From: Phycisphaerae bacterium
GTDB taxonomy: Bacteria > Planctomycetota > Phycisphaerae > UBA1845 > Fen-1342
Length of the DNA stretch: 36,932 nt
Assembly: GCA_030612705.1 (NCBI GenBank)
Contig: JAUWNI010000028.1
Coordinates: 1 to 36,932, forward strand
Direction: 5' to 3'
Shown: positions 31,864 to 36,932 of the stretch, piece by piece
Position numbering within the stretch: position 1 is the stretch's first letter
Layout: every line of letters starts with the position of its first letter
Program-made: the position numbers and the translations under genes
The notes under the pieces: model-generated
Databases searched by the model: none
Seen by the model: the letters and a program-made list of their open reading frames with translations, nothing else
Told to the model about the DNA's origin: nothing

Positions 31864-31916
31864 GAATAGCGAATTAAGAAAAGGACAGCGCTGCCCGGCC
31901 AAGTAATTCGCTATTC
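31864..31916. terminator. Bidirectional terminator-like hairpin
   Basis: GAATAGCGAATTA (31864-31876) and TAATTCGCTATTC (31904-31916) are perfect 13-bp arms between two convergent genes. The A/T-rich ends could serve both strands. The centre is 27 nt. Confidence 0.7.
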
Positions 31917-33053
31917 TTAACTCGTAATTCCCGCCAGTCCGATCGCCCACTCGATCAACTCCGCCGCGTTCTGCATCCCGAGTGGGAAGACGCTGCTGTC
32001 GAGCGGCGCGAGCTCAAAATTCTGCTCGATGAGCAGGGTGTCGTTGCCGCAGCTCGTGTCCATCAGGCTGCTGTACTTATGCGTGTGTACGAGGCCCAGC
32101 AGGTGACCGATCTCGTGCGCCGTCGTGTTCCCGATCGCCAACGCCATCTCCTCCAGGCTCGGCGTGGTCGAAAACGCGTTATAGAAGCCGCTGGTGAAGA
32201 TGATCGCATCGTCGGTCTGGTCGGCGTTGAAGGTGTCGATCTGCTCCGCAATCGCAAACGCGCTGTGGTCGAAGCCGCCGAAGTGAACAGTCGTGTGAGG
32301 GTCGCTCGGCTCGGCGTCGTCGTCCGAGCTCAGCAGCACCAGGTTGAAGCCTTCAAAACGATCCGCGATGACCTTTTGGATCTCGTCTTTCAAATCTTCG
32401 GTATGACCTTCATACGGGCCGACGTCGGCGGCGTCGAAGGGATCGAGGTCGTAGACACCAACATTCTCGATGGCAATGTCCTGCCCACCCGCCCAGTTCA
32501 GATAAACAATCTGCGGCTCGGGATCGAGAATCCCCACGGCCCGCGTCACGCGCACGAGCACGCGATAGTCGCCAAGCGAACCGCTGCTCGGAAAAGGCGC
32601 CACGCCGAGGTAAAAGTGACCCTCGCCGCCATGAACGATAATGTCGATCAAGGGGTTGAGATTGCTCGCGTCGGGCGTGCGGTCGTCGTTGAAAGCCAAT
32701 AGGTATTCGCGCTCGTCAAAAACCGCGGCGAGCGGGTCAAGATCGCCGGAAATCGTCCGCACGTCGATGTATAGCCGATCACCGGGCGCCAACACGCCCA
32801 GATCGAAGATGTCGGCGTCCTTCATGCTTTCGATAGTGGCGTCGAATTCGATCCGGCCTTCGCTATCCAGGGTAATCTCGGTCGCGGTTGCCAGCGTGTC
32901 ATTCCCACTCTCGTCGAGCGACGGGATGACCGAATCCGGCGTCGTAAACGGACAACCACCAGGACACAAAACAACCAGCAGCCCGACCACGGCGGCGTAG
33001 CGAAAAAGACCCGTGATTACGCGTGCTCCACCAACGCTGATCCGATGGATCAT
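31917..33053 (-). CDS. Secreted metzincin-type metalloprotease with PPC-like domain
   Basis: A 378-aa exported protein. Residues 1-34 form a signal sequence ending VLCPGGC; this is a weak lipobox. Residues 48-170 resemble a pre-peptidase C-terminal (PPC) beta domain (DADIFDLGVLAPGDRLYIDV). The protease part has HEIGHLLGLVH (313-323), giving three zinc His and the catalytic Glu, then SLMDT with Met331 as the Met-turn. ATG 33053 is chosen because further upstream the frame runs through the palindromic element at 33064-33140. Ribosome site weak. It is a paralogue of the upstream gene on the same strand. Substrate unknown. Confidence 0.83.
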   Translation of the reverse strand: MIHRISVGGARVITGLFRYAAVVGLLVVLCPGGCPFTTPDSVIPSLDESGNDTLATATEITLDSEGRIEFDATIESMKDADIFDLGVLAPGDRLYIDVRTISGDLDPLAAVFDEREYLLAFNDDRTPDASNLNPLIDIIVHGGEGHFYLGVAPFPSSGSLGDYRVLVRVTRAVGILDPEPQIVYLNWAGGQDIAIENVGVYDLDPFDAADVGPYEGHTEDLKDEIQKVIADRFEGFNLVLLSSDDDAEPSDPHTTVHFGGFDHSAFAIAEQIDTFNADQTDDAIIFTSGFYNAFSTTPSLEEMALAIGNTTAHEIGHLLGLVHTHKYSSLMDTSCGNDTLLIEQNFELAPLDSSVFPLGMQNAAELIEWAIGLAGITS

Positions 33054-33063
33054 CGTTAATTGG

Positions 33064-33140
33064 GTGGCCCACCTCTTTAGAGGTGGGGGACACGAATAGG
33101 GCCTCGATTCGTGTCCCCCACGGCTAAAGCCATGGGCCAC
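33064..33140. repeat. Paired 34-bp hairpin element with compensatory changes
   Basis: Arms 33064-33097 and 33107-33140 match at 29 of 34 positions after reverse complementing. Each arm also folds on itself: CCACCTC/GAGGTGG on the left, CCACGGC/GCCATGG on the right. The arm differences fall in these inner stems and largely preserve pairing. A single arm lies at 5602-5635. Confidence 0.88.
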
Positions 33141-33280
33141 ACACCCGAACCACCCCCCAATCGAAGGTGGATGTGGCGCTAGAAACAAACTCGGCATGTG
33201 GACTTTCGGCATCTCTCAGACTCCGGCGACCACTCCCTGCTAGTGCTGTGTCAGTGTTGCTTTGATGGGTTCAACCCGAG

Positions 33281-33365
33281 GAGCCGCGGACTTCAGTCCG
33301 CCCGGTCCTTCAGGAAGAGTAAACTTTACTCCCCGCGGCGCCGCGCGGACTGAAGTCCGCGGCTC
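33281..33365. repeat. Perfect 21-bp inverted repeat
   Basis: Arms 33281-33301 and 33345-33365 (GAGCCGCGGACTTCAGTCCG plus C) are exact inverted copies. Each arm contains the smaller palindrome GCGGACTTCAGTCCGC. The centre holds AGTAAACTTTACT, another palindrome. Confidence 0.92.
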
Positions 33366-33473
33366 TTCGAGTATTGTTGCCCTCTTCAAGTATTATCACG
33401 GCCTCGAAAGAAACACTACCCGTCAAATGTCGTGTGACAATACACTAGCGACTATATCGCTGGCCGCGACGCC
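33366..33473. other. Remainder of the gap between the metzincin genes
   Basis: Together with 33054-33365 this gap is about 420 bp and is mostly repeat DNA. No gene is seen here. Confidence 0.5.
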
Positions 33474-34685
33474 CTATTCGTGATCGAGGCTCAGGCACGT
33501 GCCGCACGAATGGTGCAACTCTTCTTCCGCAAAGCGGCGGATCGCTTTATACGTCGATGACTTCCGCCAGGCCAGCGTTTTGGCCGACCCGCCGGATTTG
33601 CTCCCGACGGTTTGCGCCAGCAACCGCGGCGAATCCTCCCAGCCGGTGGCGAACACGCTCTCCTCGAGTGGGCCGCGGAGAAAGCTCTGGTTCTCGGCCA
33701 GATCCCACGCCGACCCGGTCGTGTCCATGAGGTCGTCGGGGTCACACGTGTGGTACAGCCCGAGCAGGTGTCCCAACTCGTGACTGGCCACATTCGCGAT
33801 CATGACCGCCATTTCCTCAGGCGTCAGTTGCATCGTCCAATACGGAGCGAAGTTTTCAATGTAAACCATCGCATCCTGCGACAGATTACGGTTGTAATTA
33901 TCCACGTTATCGGCAAGTCCCAGGAGTCCGGACTCATCACCGCCGAAATGGATGACCGAATGCACCCCCTCGGGCGGTGGGCCGTTGTCAGAGCTCAGGA
34001 TCACGACGTCAAGCCCGGCGTAATCGGCCTGCATCTCCGCCAGGATCACGTCCTTCAGCTCCTGAGTGTGACCGGCATAGGCCTCGCCGATAACCGCCGC
34101 GTCAAACGGCGCGAAAGAAATCGGATCGCGGGTATGTACCTGCACGTTCCGCCCCTCGCCGAAATTCAGCCAGACCACCTGCCGAGTGGGTACCGGGACG
34201 CTTTGTCCGGCCTGGAACGTCGCTTTCAGTTTGAAGCTTCCGCCTTGACCATAGATCGGCGGCATGATCCCCAGATAGACCAGATCGGTGTCCGCGCGTA
34301 GCAAGTGATGCAGCGACTTGCTGTACGACATGTACGTCCGCATCAGCAGGTTTTCGTCGGCGTCGAACAGTACCACGACGAACGGGCCGTCCAGCATTCC
34401 GTCCGGAACGATATCCCACTCGTCACCCCGCGTGCCGGGCCCGAGCTCGAACAGTCGATAATTCCCGGCACCGGTAACGGTCCCGGTGTAAACCTGCGAA
34501 CTGCCGGCAGCAGGCGGCGGCGTGTCGCTAGATGCGGGCTGGTCCGTCGATGCGGGCGTGTCAGTCGCCGCGCTGGCGACGGTACTGATGATGTCATCCC
34601 CCTCCGAATCGAGCGCCTGCGGCGCACAACCGATGAGTAGCGTTGCAACAAACGTAGTCAGTAACAAACTGGAAAACTGTCGCAT
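33474..34685 (-). CDS. Metzincin-type metalloprotease lipoprotein
   Basis: A 403-aa lipoprotein: signal MRQFSSLLLTTFVATLL with lipobox LIGC (Cys20). A Ser/Thr/Pro/Asp-rich linker (23-62) and a PPC-like beta domain (66-165) follow. The catalytic part has RQVVWLNFGEGRNVQV, HFGGDESG, HELGHLLGLYH (302-312) and LMDT with Met320. Order and spacing match the gene at 31917, so they are paralogues. The C-terminal tail is basic, then HHSCGTCLSLDHE. ATG 34685 has GGAGGGG upstream; the longer frame to 34787 is not supported. Likely outer-surface or periplasmic. Substrate unknown. Confidence 0.85.
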   Translation of the reverse strand: MRQFSSLLLTTFVATLLIGCAPQALDSEGDDIISTVASAATDTPASTDQPASSDTPPPAAGSSQVYTGTVTGAGNYRLFELGPGTRGDEWDIVPDGMLDGPFVVVLFDADENLLMRTYMSYSKSLHHLLRADTDLVYLGIMPPIYGQGGSFKLKATFQAGQSVPVPTRQVVWLNFGEGRNVQVHTRDPISFAPFDAAVIGEAYAGHTQELKDVILAEMQADYAGLDVVILSSDNGPPPEGVHSVIHFGGDESGLLGLADNVDNYNRNLSQDAMVYIENFAPYWTMQLTPEEMAVMIANVASHELGHLLGLYHTCDPDDLMDTTGSAWDLAENQSFLRGPLEESVFATGWEDSPRLLAQTVGSKSGGSAKTLAWRKSSTYKAIRRFAEEELHHSCGTCLSLDHE

Positions 34686-35092
34686 GTCTTTACCCCTCCA
34701 GGCGTTAGGCCATGCGGAATCACTATTTCGGCGGGCGCGCAAAGCCCAACCGGCCGATCCGGGGATCGGCAATGCTGTTCGTGTCAATCACTCCCTGGGG
34801 TCGGCCTTGGGTTGACTCAACCCGCGGGCCGCTCGCGTATGTACTGCTCAAAGTATCGAAAACATGCGAAGCGAATGCGAAATCGGTAGCCGAAAAAACT
34901 TACCGTAACCGGTTCCAATGGGCGGTCACGCCCGCACTTCTGATAACGATTGACCTCTCATCTCAGTGATGCGGGCCGGCGTCAGTCTCAAAAACCGTCC
35001 GAATTGATGTAACCGCCCCATCAAGCCGATTTATCCCCTGGAGAAGGGTCTGAACGAACGACTGCGCTAGATCCCCCAGAACCGGAAGCGCC
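34686..35092. other. Divergent intergenic region between metzincin and PilZ genes
   Basis: About 400 bp; should contain both promoters. I see no repeat or gene that I can support. Confidence 0.45.
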
Positions 35093-35476
35093 ATGGATGC
35101 TGAGAAAATCGTAAAACTGACGCCCGAGGCGATTCGCGAACTGCTCGACTCGCATCGGATCGACGCCCAGAGCAAGCACCCACCCGGCAAACGCCAAGAG
35201 GAGCGCTGGCCGTTTCCCGGTACCGTCGAAATCTGGTTGCCGGACGATTGCTACGGCGAACGCCACATTCTGGCCACGCTGCACAACCTGAGCCCAAACG
35301 GGTTGGCGATGCGAACTCGGCGACCAATCCAAACCGCCACACGAATCTCGCTGGCGGTCCATGAACCGGAACTAAGCTGCTACGGCCACGCCATCGTCCG
35401 TCACTGTACCCGTGCCCCGGTCGGCTACCTGATCGGCGTCGAGTTCAGCTACGAGGTGGAGGAAGAGGCCGAATAG
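35093..35476 (+). CDS. PilZ domain protein (c-di-GMP receptor type)
   Basis: A 127-aa cytoplasmic protein. After a short N-terminal helix, RQEERWPF gives the RxxxR motif (Arg34, Arg38), and NLSPNGLAM gives the (D/N)xSxxG motif (Asn65, Ser67, Gly70). Both are c-di-GMP ligands of PilZ domains. The strand YLIGVEF near the end is typical. It is a stand-alone PilZ with an acidic C-terminus, probably an adaptor in signalling. GGAAG precedes ATG 35093. The M16 peptidase gene follows on the same strand, 117 bp away. Confidence 0.88.
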   Translation: MDAEKIVKLTPEAIRELLDSHRIDAQSKHPPGKRQEERWPFPGTVEIWLPDDCYGERHILATLHNLSPNGLAMRTRRPIQTATRISLAVHEPELSCYGHAIVRHCTRAPVGYLIGVEFSYEVEEEAE

Positions 35477-35593
35477 TCGCGAAAAAACCGAATATTGGGG
35501 GTACGGTCGAGGGCAAGCCATGTGCTTGCCCTCGCATCAAACACCGAACCCCCCCACTTCTGCCCCACCGCTCGGCAGGTTAGAATCCCCGCC

Positions 35594-36835
35594 ATGCAAT
35601 CAACCTTTGTCGAACACTACCTGCCGAACGGACTACGCGTCGTCTGCGAGGTCATGCCGCGCATCCGATCCGCCGCCCTGGGTTTCTTCGTCCGCGCCGG
35701 CTCGCGAAATGAACGACCGCACGAGCACGGCGTCAGCCACTTCCTCGAGCACATGTGCTTCAAGGGCACGCCAAACCGCAACTACCACGACATCAACGTG
35801 CGATTCGACGAGCTCGGCAGCATCTACAACGCCTTCACCAGCAAGGAGCATACGGTCTACTTTGGCTGGGTGCCGGCAACCCGCGCTTCGGCCCAACTCG
35901 AGCTGCTCGCCGACATGATGCACCCCAGCCTGCCGCCCGATGATTTCGAGACCGAGCGCAGTGTCGTCCTGGAAGAGATCGCCATGAGCGGCGACAGTTT
36001 CGAGCACCAGGTCTGGAACTTTCTGCACGAATGCTGCTTCAGCCGACACCCGCTCGCGCACGAAATCCTCGGCGAGCAGGAGACCGTCCGGAAAATGCCG
36101 CGCGACGTGATGGTGGATTATCACCGACAGCGGTATGCGCCCAAGAACGTCTCGCTGGTGGCCGCCGGTGCGATCGAGCCGGAGGAGGTCTTCGCCGCCG
36201 CCGGACGATACTGCGGCCATTGGCAACCGGCGACGAACGGCGACGTCGAGTTCCCCATCCCGCCGCCACTCTCGACCGGCGTTCAGAAGCAGAAGCTCGA
36301 CCGCTTCCAGCAGCAGTCCATCATCCTGATCTATCCCTCGGTCCACAACGGCCACGCCGACGGCGAGACGATCGAGGTCTTCCAGTCGCTCTTCGGCGGG
36401 ATGAACTCACGCTGCTATTGGAACATCGTCCGGAAGGGAATCTGCTCGCAGGCCGGGGCGGCCTGGCTCAGCTACGCCGATTGCGGCGCCCTGGCGTTGT
36501 ATGCCGACGGCGAGCCCGACCGCTGCGAAGACATGCTGTCGGCACTGAAAGAGCAAGCCGCCGACGTGACCAAAAACGGTTTCACCCCCGACGAGGTCCA
36601 GCGCGTAAAAAACCGCCGCCGCACGCATTTGGCGTTAGAGGCCGAGAACCCGCGCACGCGTCTGATGCAGTTGGCAGACGATCTCGAAGCTTACGACTAC
36701 GTCCGCCCGCCCGACGCCCGCCTGGCTGCCGTCGAAGCCGTCACCGAAAAAACCATCGCCGCCTACCTGGACCGCCACTCGATCACCGGCAACGCCCTGC
36801 TGCTATCCTGCGGCCCCCGCGACTGGCCCCAATAA
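35594..36835 (+). CDS. M16 family zinc peptidase (pitrilysin/MPP-like)
   Basis: A 413-aa peptidase. The inverted zinc motif HFLEH (49-53) is followed about 75 residues later by VVLEEIAMS, whose Glu127/128 fits the third ligand. It begins YLPNGLRVVCEVMP and has RAGSRNERPHEHGVSHFLEHM, typical of bacterial M16B proteins. The second, non-catalytic domain includes QQSIILIYPS and FGGMNSRCYWNIVRKG, in which the usual R-L-F-Q/E run is altered to R-C-Y-W. The start is ATG 35594; the upstream ribosome site is weak. Probably cytoplasmic, as no signal peptide is seen. M16B members often occur in pairs; no partner is seen here. Confidence 0.9.
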   Translation: MQSTFVEHYLPNGLRVVCEVMPRIRSAALGFFVRAGSRNERPHEHGVSHFLEHMCFKGTPNRNYHDINVRFDELGSIYNAFTSKEHTVYFGWVPATRASAQLELLADMMHPSLPPDDFETERSVVLEEIAMSGDSFEHQVWNFLHECCFSRHPLAHEILGEQETVRKMPRDVMVDYHRQRYAPKNVSLVAAGAIEPEEVFAAAGRYCGHWQPATNGDVEFPIPPPLSTGVQKQKLDRFQQQSIILIYPSVHNGHADGETIEVFQSLFGGMNSRCYWNIVRKGICSQAGAAWLSYADCGALALYADGEPDRCEDMLSALKEQAADVTKNGFTPDEVQRVKNRRRTHLALEAENPRTRLMQLADDLEAYDYVRPPDARLAAVEAVTEKTIAAYLDRHSITGNALLLSCGPRDWPQ

Positions 36836-36870
36836 AAACGGGGAGGACAAGTCTCTGACTGGTCGTCTAG

Positions 36871-36932
36871 CAGTCCGCCGCAAAAGTCATGTAGCGGCCG
36901 ACCCCCGTGTCGGCCGTGGAATACGGGAAAAC
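36871..36932. mobile_element. MITE-like element, left end, cut by the window edge
   Basis: Starts CAGTCCGCCG, then CAAAAGTCATGTAGCGGCC. It matches 30101-30129 at 28 of 29 positions. It is followed by a CGGCCGAC/GTCGGCCG hairpin. It lies 36 bp after the M16 stop; the right end is outside the window. Confidence 0.75.

Overview
The window is GC-rich and looks like a piece of a Planctomycetota chromosome, most likely from the Phycisphaerae or a related lineage. The reasons are two PEP-CTERM proteins, a secreted protein ending in two dockerin-type calcium loops, a helix-turn-helix/membrane protein of a planctomycete kind, secreted metzincin lipoproteins, and intergenic DNA full of short palindromic repeats. 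One of these repeats translates in one frame to the 'ARSVSEGP' string I associate with planctomycete genomes. The taxonomy is inference from gene content; no rRNA or tRNA gene was seen.

Left part (1-8700): an Hpt phosphotransfer protein (-), glmS (+), a HExxH putative peptidase overlapping clpS (both -), a secreted helical protein (+), a small membrane protein followed by an HTH/two-TM protein (+), and a PEP-CTERM protein (+) ending at a strong rho-independent terminator.

Middle (8700-15000): a two-gene unit of an ATP-grasp ligase and an opine-dehydrogenase-family enzyme, followed by a B12-type radical SAM protein. The end of the radical SAM gene lies inside a dispersed repeat; a second copy of that repeat lies beyond a 96-aa orphan gene. 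A PEP-CTERM gene (-) closes this section.

Accessory stretch (15000-23700): an ICMT-like methyltransferase (-), an overlapping pair coding an AAA/ABC-type ATPase and a TOPRIM/DUF4276-like protein (a candidate split OLD-like defence system), an HU-like/DUF4469 DNA-binding protein (-), a DUF3795 Cys-rich protein, a dockerin protein and a tandem-duplicated secreted binding protein. Three decayed copies of one protein tail and several palindromic repeat families fill the gaps.

Right part (23700-36932): a second radical SAM protein followed by rsmJ, each carrying an in-frame palindromic element. Then come two small basic or charged proteins and an RRM/glycine-rich RNA-binding protein (all -), a short transposase-like remnant, a Cys/Met-metabolism PLP enzyme, a Tat-exported TldE-like lipoprotein, two paralogous metzincins (-), a PilZ protein and an M16 peptidase.

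The best candidates for something undescribed are the ATPase/TOPRIM-like pair, the ATP-grasp/opine dehydrogenase pair, and the repeat biology: MITE-like elements with CAGTCCGCCG ends, palindromes that have become coding sequence, and dispersed fragments of one gene's 3' end. All family names come from motif recognition by eye; no database search was run.
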